Assembly (NCBI GenBank): GCA_035630195.1
Contig: DASQLD010000389.1
Location: 1-5,844 of the forward strand
DNA length: 5,844 bases
Origin: DASQDN01 sp035630195
GTDB taxonomy: Bacteria > Acidobacteriota > Terriglobia > Bryobacterales > Bryobacteraceae
Reading direction: 5' to 3'
Made by a program: the position numbers and the translations under genes. This document shows positions 1-5,844 of this stretch, in pieces; positions within the stretch are counted from its first letter, which is position 1, and every line of letters starts with the position of its first letter. A model generated the notes under the pieces. That model searched no databases. It saw only the letters and a program-made list of their open reading frames with translations, and had not been told where the DNA came from.

Positions 1-1150
1 GGTTCCGCGCGACCGGATCAAACCGTTCCATCGGGATCCTATTGCCGGGGAATGGCTGACGCACATAGACAGCGCTCGGCGTATCGCAGGCGGATTCACA
101 GGACACCGTAAGTGGGTCGTAAATTGTGATGAGCGCGCCACTGCCATTTCTGAGATCGGAGAAGTCGCCGCCCTTCCACGCCTCGACCGGAACGGTCGCC
201 GTACCTGTGGCGGCGTTACGAGTCCGCGTGCTCTGCTCGGCGAAGAAGAAGAAGGTGCGATTCTTTCCGTCATAAAGCTTCGGGATGGAAATGGGACCTC
301 CGATCGTGCCACCAAACTGGTTTCTCTGAAATGCAGCTCGCGGGGAATTGTTGCGATTGTTCGACCAGGTATTCGCGTCGAGGACACTGTTTCGGAGGAA
401 CTCGAATAGCGATCCGTGGAACTCATTCGTGCCAGACCGTGTCGCAACGTTGATGACGCCTCCGCCCGTACGGCCATACTCGGCCGCCAGCGCGTTCGAA
501 ATGACGTTGAATTCCGCGATGCTGTCGACGATTGGCGTATATCCTGTTTGGTTGATGCTGACGTTGTTCTCCGGAAGGATGACCGATGTGCCGTCGATCG
601 TAATTTCGCTCGATGAGTTGCGTCCGCCGCTGATCCACGGGGTGGATCCGCTGTTGTTGCTGGGAGGAATCACTCCGGGAGTCAGATTTGCGAGCAGAAA
701 GGGATTGCGCCCGTTCAGCGGCAGGTCGAGAATCGCCTTGCCTTGAATGACTGTGGCCACGCTCGAAGTCGAGGTTGAAAGCTGCACGGCATCGGCGCTG
801 ACTTCCACCGTGGTAGCAACGTTGCCGACCTTCAGCGGAATCTCCAGCGCGACGGTTTGCTGGACGTTAAGCCGGAGACCCGTAGTCACGTACTTGTCAA
901 AGCCCTCCTTTTCAACTGTGACGGTGTATTCCCCTGGCAGAACGTAAGGTTGTACGAAGTTGCCGTCGGAGCTGGTCTCGACAACCTGTTGTACGCCGGT
1001 CGCCTGATTTTGGATGGTGATCTTAGCGTTCGGAATGATGGAGCCGGTTCCATCCGTGACTCGGCCCTGAATCGTGCCGGTTGTCGTCTGTGCGGAGATG
1101 TAGCCTGATAGCGCGAGCAAGGCGCTGGTGAGGATAATCGATCGAAACAT
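1..1150 (-). CDS. Oar-like TonB-dependent receptor, N-terminal part (runs off left edge)
   Basis: Translating the minus strand from the ATG at 1150 gives 383 uninterrupted codons with no stop before the edge, so the C-terminal barrel is missing from the window. Residues 1-20 (MFRSIILTSALLALSGYISA) are a typical signal peptide with predicted cleavage before Q21. Residues 24 to about 108 form a CarboxypepD_reg-like beta-sandwich (GTIQGRVTDGTGSIIPNAKI, then LPGEYTVTVEKEGF). A plug follows, with the family hallmark LPLNGRNPF at 144-152, TIDGTSV near 184-190, and AEYGRTGGGVINVATRSGTN at 223-242. Early barrel sequence includes GGTIGGPISIPKLYDGKNRT followed by four Phe near residue 300. This matches the N-terminus of Oar-like outer-membrane receptors, usually about 1000-1250 residues. 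By family, it would import a substrate across the outer membrane using TonB-ExbBD energy; the substrate cannot be told. No STN signalling domain is present. Two Cys (351, 355) lie in an early barrel loop. A GAAGGGG ribosome-binding site precedes the start. It is divergent from, and paralogous to, the receptor at 1583-5119. Confidence 0.93.
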   Translation of the reverse strand, partial: MFRSIILTSALLALSGYISAQTTTGTIQGRVTDGTGSIIPNAKITIQNQATGVQQVVETSSDGNFVQPYVLPGEYTVTVEKEGFDKYVTTGLRLNVQQTVALEIPLKVGNVATTVEVSADAVQLSTSTSSVATVIQGKAILDLPLNGRNPFLLANLTPGVIPPSNNSGSTPWISGGRNSSSEITIDGTSVILPENNVSINQTGYTPIVDSIAEFNVISNALAAEYGRTGGGVINVATRSGTNEFHGSLFEFLRNSVLDANTWSNNRNNSPRAAFQRNQFGGTIGGPISIPKLYDGKNRTFFFFAEQSTRTRNAATGTATVPVEAWKGGDFSDLRNGSGALITIYDPLTVSCESACDTPSAVYVRQPFPGNRIPMERFDPVARN

Positions 1151-1154
1151 GGTA

Positions 1155-1161
1155 CCCCTTC
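1155..1161 (-). promoter_or_regulatory. Ribosome-binding site of the leftward receptor
   Basis: On the minus strand GAAGGGG lies four bases before the ATG at 1150. It supports this start over the ATG 13 bases further upstream, which is out of frame. Confidence 0.7.
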
Positions 1162-1221
1162 ATTTGCGGCCACGCCGCCTGAAGTTGCGAGTCCTCCGGC
1201 AACGTAGCCTATTGACAATGA

Positions 1222-1250
1222 CTTCTATCGCAATCGAGCTTCCACCTCAA
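1222..1250 (-). promoter_or_regulatory. Weak candidate promoter of the leftward receptor
   Basis: On the minus strand TTGAGG (1250-1245) and TAGAAG (1227-1222) are separated by 17 bases. Each matches four of six bases of the sigma70 consensus. The resulting leader would be roughly 65 bases. A match of this quality can occur by chance, so this is only a candidate. Confidence 0.25.
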
Positions 1251-1335
1251 CGGGTTACACAGTGATTCACGCGAGCAGCGGCAAGGCAGATCCGGCGTCC
1301 CCTGTTCTCTATCACGGGACCGCTTTTCCTGGCCG

Positions 1336-1377
1336 GCGATTGCCCACAAGCCCATACGCGGACATTGCGGCAATCGC
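1336..1377. repeat. 9-bp inverted repeat GCGATTGCC / GGCAATCGC
   Basis: GCGATTGCC at 1336-1344 is the exact reverse complement of GGCAATCGC at 1369-1377, with 24 bases between. The core GCAATCG occurs once more at 1230-1236, close to the candidate leftward promoter. It could be a binding site for a regulator of the divergent pair. Chance occurrence in 432 bases is also possible, and no regulator family is recognised. Confidence 0.3.
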
Positions 1378-1529
1378 AAACACTACGCATCGCAACTTTC
1401 TCCGAGCCCAAGATCTGGATCGATCGCGAGCGCGGGCAGGGTCGGCGCAGGTAATTAGCAAGCTCTATGACAGCCTGGAGCGAAAGTTACGTGTGCTCAC
1501 CGTGAGAATTCGGTTTAATCGAGCTTTTG

Positions 1530-1559
1530 TTGACACGCATAGGGCTTGTGTCCTATCAA
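1530..1559 (+). promoter_or_regulatory. Sigma70-type promoter of the rightward receptor (and TPR gene)
   Basis: A perfect -35 hexamer TTGACA (1530-1535) is followed after 18 bases by TATCAA (1554-1559), a four-of-six -10 match. Transcription would start near 1566, leaving a leader of under 20 bases just long enough to include the ribosome-binding site at 1570. A better-looking AATAAT at 1558-1563 is 22 bases from the -35 and so badly spaced. Position, immediately before a well-supported start, makes this the most likely promoter of the receptor-TPR unit. Confidence 0.55.
1532..1556. repeat. Overlapping dyads within the promoter (possible operator)
   Basis: GACAC (1532-1536) pairs with GTGTC (1548-1552), the left arm lying in the -35 box. 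ATAGG (1539-1543) pairs with CCTAT (1552-1556), the right arm entering the -10 box. A protein bound here would occlude RNA polymerase, so a repressor operator is plausible. The five-base arms are short, and no known operator family is recognised. Confidence 0.25.
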
Positions 1560-1569
1560 TAATGCAACT

Positions 1570-1575
1570 GGAGGG
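1570..1575 (+). promoter_or_regulatory. Ribosome-binding site of the rightward receptor
   Basis: GGAGGG lies seven bases before the ATG at 1583. It decides the start: the in-frame ATG at 1562 and the one at 1262 lack a comparable site, and only 1583 places a signal peptide at the N-terminus. Confidence 0.85.
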
Positions 1576-1582
1576 CGTTGCG

Positions 1583-4500
1583 ATGAGCTTTCGTGTATCT
1601 TGTTTGTTCCTTTCCCTGCTGAGTGTCCCGGCCTTGTTAGCACAAGGCGACCGGGCAGCTTTCAATGGTTCGATTACCGACGTTACTGGCTCGGCCGTTC
1701 CCAACGCCACTGTTGTGGCCCTCGAAACACAAACCGGCGTTGAGACAAAAGCCACGACGACCGAGGCCGGTGTGTATCGAATGCCTTATCTTCCGCTTGG
1801 AACTTACAAGATCACTGTCGGCGCTCCTGGTTTTAAAACCGCCGTTGCCGAAAACGTGCAACTCCGCGTCGGCCAGACGCTTACGGTCGATTTCAAACTG
1901 GAGTTGGGCCAAGTCACTGAGAACATCACGGTTACTGCGGAGACTCCCCTCCTTGAAACCGGAACGGCAGAGATCGGACGCTACGTGACCGAGAAGGAAT
2001 TCGACACATGGCCCGTCATCGTGGGCGACGGACGGAGGCAAATTCAATCTTTCATCTTCCGTAGTCTGCCGGGCACCGTTGGCGGTGAGTTTCAAGGGTC
2101 GATCAACGGCGGACAGCAATACTCGCACGAGATTTTGATCGAAGGAATGTCGCTCGGGCGGTTCGATTTGCAGGGCGGCAGCAACAACGAGATGAGCCCC
2201 AGCGCGGAAGCCGTCAGCGAATTCAAGATGCATACCGGCGCCATCGGCGCTCAATATGGAGGCGGGCAAACGGCGGTCGCCAACTTCGCCATACGCTCGG
2301 GAACCAACGACCTCCATGGAACCGTGTACGACTACCTCCAGAACGACGTACTCCGCGCAAATAGCTTCACCAACAATGCGCGGGGTCTGAAACGTCCGCC
2401 CTTCAAGCTGAATAACTACGGGTTCTCCGTAGGAGGACCGGTATACATTCCGAAGCTCTATAGCGGTCGCAACCGTACCTTCTTCTTCGCCAGTTATGAA
2501 GCAACGCGTCAGAGAGACTTCAACTCAACTGCCTCCGGTACTCTTCCGACCAGAGAGTTCAAAGCCGGCGACTTCTCGCGTTTGCTGAATCCCGCGTACA
2601 CTGGTGATCCTCGCTCGGGAACGGTCGTGGGAACAGACCCGCTTGGACGTGAGATTCGCTTCGGTCAGATCTTCGATCCCGGGAGCACGCGAACCGTTGG
2701 CGGCCAAGTGGTTCGCGATCCATTCGTTGGCAATATCATCCCGCAGAACCGATTCTCGACGGTTTCTCGCAACATTCTGGGTGTCGGCATTACCGATCCG
2801 GTCACCGATACGTTGTTTAACAATATTCCGGTTTTGTCCGCATGCTGTCCCGTGTTCGATGAAAAGATGTTGACTCTGAAAGGCGACCATCAGATCTCGG
2901 GCGCTCAGCGTCTTTCGATCTACTACAGCATGAATGATCGCAAGCGAAACAACTCGCCTGGCCGTCGCTGGGGATCGCCTCCAGGCCTGCCGACCGGCGT
3001 TTACCAACTGCAGAACACGCCGGGCAAGATGGCTCGTGTGTCTCATGACTGGACACTGACTCCGAGCATCTTGAATCACTTCGCAGTTGGCTATAACAGG
3101 TTCGGGAATTTCAATGAGAGCGTCTTCGTCGACGAGGATTGGGCAAGTCAGATTGGCTTGCAAAATACAGCCGCCACCACGTTTCCTGCCTTGGTTTTTA
3201 CCGGTCAGCAGATCTTGGGAGGGAACATCGGAGCAGATAACGGTAGCGGCACCGGTCGTCTGGGATCCGAAAGCCGAGGGTTCAGCTTCAACGGAAGCAC
3301 GATCTTCCAGGACGACATGACGCTTATTCGCGGAAAGCATAATTTCCGGGTTGGGTTTGAGCAGCGGTTCTACTACTACAACACCAACAACAAATCAGGA
3401 ACCGGACGTTTTGACTTTAACTCCCTGCAGACACAACTGCCAGGGTTCAACGACAGTACCGGTCACGCATTTGCGAGCTTCCTCCTGGGCGAAGTGGCGA
3501 GTACGAGTCGCGCCATCGCGTTGACCAATCCTGGACACCGGACGCGTCATACGGCTGTCTATTTCGCCGACGATTGGAAAATCACTGACAAGCTGACGCT
3601 CAACATGGGACTTCGGTGGGAGATCGTGGGCGGTATCTACGAGGTCGTCGGCCGTATGTCGAACCTGGATCCCGATATGCCGAACCCAGCAGCAGGCGGA
3701 CGTGCAGGAGCGCTGGTGTTCGCCGAGGACTACGATCGCAAGGGCTTTCAAAGCCGGAATTGGTTACAACTCGGTCCCCGCTTCGGTTTCGCTTATGCGG
3801 TAACGAACAAGATCGTGGCACGTGGCGGCTACAGCATCAACAACATGCCTCCCGTGGCCAATTTCTCACTCCCGTCAACATTCGGCTACAACGGCGATAT
3901 CTCTCGAACCACCGCGAACACTGCTCTGCCTTATCCGCAGGCGGCCGTTTTCAATCTGGATCAGCCTTATCCGAACTTCGCAGGTACTCTGCCGAACAAA
4001 GATCCGGGTCTGGCGAACGGGTTAGGAGTAACTTATGTTGCTCCCGATTCGAATCGTCTCGGGTATCAGCAGAACTATAGTTTCGGTTTGCAGTTCCAGA
4101 TCCCGGCAGACTTCGTCCTGGAGACCAGCTTCATCGGTAACAAAGGTACGAGATTAGTCTCGCGAGGTCTCGATCGCATGAACCAGCTCCCCGTGGAAGC
4201 GCTCAGCTTTGGGGATGCCCTCATTCAGCCCTTGTCCAGCAATCCGGGCCTAGCGCCGTCGCCTTACGCCGGCTTTACGGGAACTCTTGCGCAAGCACTG
4301 CGCAGGTTTCCGCAATATCAGGATGTTTCGCAGTACCTGCCGAACTTTGGGCAATCCTGGTACAACTCACTACAAGTCACGGCGACCAGGCATTTCAAGG
4401 ACGGACTGTCAATTTTAGCGGCTTACACCTTCTCGAAGGCGATCACCGACGTGGAGAGTCCGATCGATTCCTATGCCGCTCAGGACGTCTATAATCGTCG

Positions 4501-5119
4501 GCTAGAGAAGTCCGTCGCCTCGTTCAACGTGCCGCAGTTCTTCAAATTCACTTGGATCTACGAGCTGCCCTGGGGTCCCGGAAAACCCCTCAACATCGGT
4601 GGTATAGCTGGGAACATTATCGGTGGTTGGACAGCCACGGGTATACATAACTATCGATCGGGTGATGCTCTACAGATCAGCACCGGGGGATTCCGCACCG
4701 ATGCGCTGTTCAACGGCACGATTCGTCCAGACCTCGTAACAGGCGTTCCGATTGTTCTCGAGAGCGACGCGGCGGTGCAGATCGTAGGTACGGGCGGTGG
4801 ACAGTATCTGAATCCAGCGGCCTTCGCACAGCCTCCGCGAACCGCAAACGGTGTTCCGTTGCGGCTAGGGACAGCACCTCGATTCTTGCCGGATGTGAGA
4901 GGCCCTGCTTCATATTCCGAGGACCTTGGGCTGTCGAAGCGATTTAACTTCACCGAGTCCATGAACCTGGAGTTCCGCGCCGAGGCATTCAATGTGTTCA
5001 ATCGAGCGGTGCCGGGCAATCCTGAACTCAATATTACGAATGCTGCAACGTTCGGCCGTATCACAAGCATTCGTTCTGGCCCCAGGAGCCTGCAGCTTGC
5101 GCTTCGCTTCGCTTTTTAG
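1583..5119 (+). CDS. Oar-like TonB-dependent receptor, complete
   Basis: A complete 1178-residue protein, normal length for Oar-like receptors. Residues 1-20 (MSFRVSCLFLSLLSVPALLA) are a signal peptide with likely cleavage before Q21. A CarboxypepD_reg-like domain spans about 26-118 (NGSITDVTGSAVPNATVVAL at 28-47, LPLGTYKITVGAPGF at 70-84, ending NITVTAET). The plug covers roughly 125-245 (ILIEGMSLGRFD at 184-195, QYGGGQTAVANFAIRSGTN at 224-242). The remainder is a beta-barrel, including GGPVYIPKLYSGRNRTFFF at 284-302 and the family C-terminus NLEFRAEAFNVFNRAVPG, finishing QLALRFAF with the terminal Phe typical of BAM-assembled barrels. By family it is an outer-membrane importer driven by TonB; the substrate is unknown. 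Odd points: the usual LPLNGRN plug motif is replaced by WPVIVGDGRRQ (143-153), and adjacent cysteines occur at 421-422. No STN domain is present. The start at 1583 is chosen for its GGAGGG site and signal peptide. The end overlaps the TPR gene by 23 bases. Confidence 0.95.
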   Translation: MSFRVSCLFLSLLSVPALLAQGDRAAFNGSITDVTGSAVPNATVVALETQTGVETKATTTEAGVYRMPYLPLGTYKITVGAPGFKTAVAENVQLRVGQTLTVDFKLELGQVTENITVTAETPLLETGTAEIGRYVTEKEFDTWPVIVGDGRRQIQSFIFRSLPGTVGGEFQGSINGGQQYSHEILIEGMSLGRFDLQGGSNNEMSPSAEAVSEFKMHTGAIGAQYGGGQTAVANFAIRSGTNDLHGTVYDYLQNDVLRANSFTNNARGLKRPPFKLNNYGFSVGGPVYIPKLYSGRNRTFFFASYEATRQRDFNSTASGTLPTREFKAGDFSRLLNPAYTGDPRSGTVVGTDPLGREIRFGQIFDPGSTRTVGGQVVRDPFVGNIIPQNRFSTVSRNILGVGITDPVTDTLFNNIPVLSACCPVFDEKMLTLKGDHQISGAQRLSIYYSMNDRKRNNSPGRRWGSPPGLPTGVYQLQNTPGKMARVSHDWTLTPSILNHFAVGYNRFGNFNESVFVDEDWASQIGLQNTAATTFPALVFTGQQILGGNIGADNGSGTGRLGSESRGFSFNGSTIFQDDMTLIRGKHNFRVGFEQRFYYYNTNNKSGTGRFDFNSLQTQLPGFNDSTGHAFASFLLGEVASTSRAIALTNPGHRTRHTAVYFADDWKITDKLTLNMGLRWEIVGGIYEVVGRMSNLDPDMPNPAAGGRAGALVFAEDYDRKGFQSRNWLQLGPRFGFAYAVTNKIVARGGYSINNMPPVANFSLPSTFGYNGDISRTTANTALPYPQAAVFNLDQPYPNFAGTLPNKDPGLANGLGVTYVAPDSNRLGYQQNYSFGLQFQIPADFVLETSFIGNKGTRLVSRGLDRMNQLPVEALSFGDALIQPLSSNPGLAPSPYAGFTGTLAQALRRFPQYQDVSQYLPNFGQSWYNSLQVTATRHFKDGLSILAAYTFSKAITDVESPIDSYAAQDVYNRRLEKSVASFNVPQFFKFTWIYELPWGPGKPLNIGGIAGNIIGGWTATGIHNYRSGDALQISTGGFRTDALFNGTIRPDLVTGVPIVLESDAAVQIVGTGGGQYLNPAAFAQPPRTANGVPLRLGTAPRFLPDVRGPASYSEDLGLSKRFNFTESMNLEFRAEAFNVFNRAVPGNPELNITNAATFGRITSIRSGPRSLQLALRFAF
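5084..5088 (+). promoter_or_regulatory. Ribosome-binding site of the TPR gene, inside the receptor gene
   Basis: AGGAG lies eight bases before a TTG at 5097 and is read as part of Arg-Ser codons near the receptor C-terminus. Together with the signal peptide that follows, it selects TTG 5097 as the start. The in-frame ATG at 5040 has no such site, and TTG 5187 would remove the signal peptide. Confidence 0.65.
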
Positions 5120-5844
5120 CGGAATACTGATCGTCGCCGCTTGCCTTGCGAGCGGCGACGATCTCCTCTTCACAGCGAGACAGCATTTGGTAGCCCAGCG
5201 ATTTGCAGAGGCTCTGGTCGCGGTGGAGCAGTATCTTGGAGATAATCCCCGGAATGTCGAGGCATTAAAGCTAAAAGGAGACGTTTATTATCTGCTTGGA
5301 AAAGATGGGCCGGCAGAGCAGGCGTTTCTCGCCGCGGTGCGCATCGATCCGAAGTTTGTAGAAGGTCAATACTCGCTTGGCCGCGTGTACTATCAACAAT
5401 CTCGCTATGATGCTGCGATAGAGCAGTTCCAGAAGGTGCTCGCGCTGCAGCCGGACTCCTACAAAGCCTATGACAACTTGGGCCTCTGCTATGAACATCT
5501 CAACGAAGTAGGTCCGGCCGTTCGTTATTACTTGAAGTCAATCGAGTTGGTACACAAAGACGTCCCAACATACGATTGGCCGTATGCCAACCTGGCCAAT
5601 CTTCTCATCGATCAGGCCGATTACAAGAAGGCGTTCAATCTAGCGACAGAAGCTGCTCAGCGGAATCCGCACTCGGCCCGCAATTACTACTTGGTTGCGA
5701 AAGCGCTGACGCACCTCGATCAATCCGAAAAAAGCCTGCGATGGCTCCGCCGCGCTATCGAACTCGATCCTGAGTATCCGGAGCCCCGTTACTTGCTTGC
5801 GCAACAGCTTCGCAAGCAAGGCGCAACAAAGGAGGCGGAGGAAG
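5097..5844 (+). CDS. Exported TPR-repeat protein, possibly a lipoprotein (runs off right edge)
   Basis: From the TTG at 5097 the frame stays open for 249 codons to the edge. The N-terminus MRFASLFSGILIVAACLASG is a short signal peptide; V13-A14-A15-C16 fits a lipobox, but ordinary cleavage near residues 18-20 is also possible. TPR units follow at about 22-51, 53-85, 86-119 (FVEGQYSLGRVYYQQSRYDA, then FQKVLALQP), 120-151, 158-191, 192-225 (ending AIELDP) and a partial one from 226. Typical spacing is 34 residues with Gly/Ala at packing positions. TPRs bind proteins or peptides; no catalytic domain is seen so far, though one may follow beyond the edge. The gene overlaps the receptor by 23 bases in a different frame, implying one transcript and coupled translation. 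In Acidobacteriota such receptor-TPR pairs are often near CRTAC1/ASPIC-UnbV genes (recalled, not shown here). The TPR identity is firm, the TTG start likely, the lipoprotein call tentative. Confidence 0.85.
   Translation, partial: MRFASLFSGILIVAACLASGDDLLFTARQHLVAQRFAEALVAVEQYLGDNPRNVEALKLKGDVYYLLGKDGPAEQAFLAAVRIDPKFVEGQYSLGRVYYQQSRYDAAIEQFQKVLALQPDSYKAYDNLGLCYEHLNEVGPAVRYYLKSIELVHKDVPTYDWPYANLANLLIDQADYKKAFNLATEAAQRNPHSARNYYLVAKALTHLDQSEKSLRWLRRAIELDPEYPEPRYLLAQQLRKQGATKEAEE
5129..5163 (+). terminator. Strong hairpin after the receptor stop, inside the TPR gene (terminator-like, no U-tract)
   Basis: GATCGTCGCCGCT (5129-5141) and AGCGGCGACGATC (5151-5163) are perfect 13-base reverse complements. 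Inner pairs T-G, G-C and C-G can extend the stem to 16 pairs with a CTT loop (5145-5147). The stem begins nine bases past the receptor stop codon. It is followed by the pyrimidine-rich TCCTCTTC rather than a run of T, so it is not a classical intrinsic terminator. It lies in codons 11-23 of the TPR gene. It may act as a partial terminator, a 3'-end mRNA stabiliser for the receptor message, or a brake on TPR translation. Confidence 0.55.

Larger units (their letters stand above)
1151..1582. other. Divergent intergenic region between the two receptor genes
   Basis: This 432-base stretch separates the start codons of two divergently transcribed receptors. The plus-strand reading frame of the downstream gene stays open back to 1262, but the extension has no ribosome-binding site at its first ATG, a composition unlike the receptor, and would bury the signal peptide, so I treat it as non-coding. 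It contains candidate promoters for both directions, small palindromes (ATTGC-G-GCAAT at 1364-1374, CTCAC-C-GTGAG at 1496-1506), and three copies of the heptamer GCAATCG in mixed orientation. I see no tRNA, small-RNA terminator or recognisable riboswitch. Confidence 0.7.

Noticed and set aside
348..746. 132-codon open frame on the plus strand
   Set aside because: Antisense to the leftward receptor, whose plug and barrel motifs are continuous through this stretch.
1212..1240. TTGACA at 1212-1217 as a rightward promoter
   Set aside because: No acceptable -10 hexamer at 16-18 bases, and it is over 350 bases from the rightward start, which has a better promoter adjacent.
1262..1582. In-frame N-terminal extension of the rightward receptor from the ATG at 1262
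   Set aside because: No ribosome-binding site at 1262, the extension resembles no domain, it would bury the signal peptide, and a promoter and GGAGGG site lie within it just before 1583.
1637..2317. 226-codon open frame on the minus strand
   Set aside because: It lies wholly antisense to the receptor's CarboxypepD_reg and plug coding sequence, and its translation is low-complexity with no recognisable domain or signal.
2525..3340. 271-codon open frame on the minus strand
   Set aside because: Antisense shadow of the receptor barrel with no recognisable family; the plus-strand protein is clearly the real one.
5040..5096. Upstream ATG start for the TPR gene
   Set aside because: In frame, but with no ribosome-binding site, and it would place a non-signal-like segment (MLQRSAVSQAF) ahead of the signal peptide.

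Overview
The window looks like chromosomal DNA of an Acidobacteriota member, most likely a soil lineage near Solibacter/Bryobacter. This is inferred from three things: large Oar-type TonB-dependent receptors with an N-terminal carboxypeptidase-regulatory-like domain, a TPR protein directly behind one of them, and moderately GC-rich DNA. No rRNA or marker gene is present, so the taxonomic placement is family-level reasoning only.

Layout. Positions 1-1150 (minus strand) hold the N-terminal 383 codons of one Oar-like outer-membrane receptor; the rest lies beyond the left edge. Positions 1151-1582 are a divergent intergenic region. It carries a good sigma70-type promoter for the rightward gene (TTGACA at 1530, TATCAA at 1554) with small dyads inside it, a weaker candidate promoter for the leftward gene, and a few short inverted repeats. 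Positions 1583-5119 (plus strand) encode a complete second Oar-like receptor of 1178 residues. Positions 5097-5844 encode an exported TPR protein, cut by the right edge. It probably starts at a TTG inside the last codons of the receptor gene, overlapping it by 23 nt.

How the genes may work together. The two receptors are diverged paralogues arranged head to head. Each has a signal peptide, a CarboxypepD_reg beta-sandwich, a plug and a (partial or complete) beta-barrel, consistent with TonB-dependent import of an unidentified substrate. The TPR protein has a short signal peptide with a possible lipobox (VAAC) and six to seven TPR units. Its overlap with the receptor gene implies co-transcription and probably translational coupling, so it may be a periplasmic or outer-membrane partner of that receptor.

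Most notable signals: the TTG-started overlap in which receptor C-terminal codons double as the ribosome-binding site and signal-peptide start of the TPR gene; a near-perfect GC-rich hairpin (5129-5163) right after the receptor stop and inside the TPR signal-peptide codons; and the possible functional analogy to SusC/SusD pairs. No RNA genes, CRISPR arrays, insertion sequences or phage features were seen.
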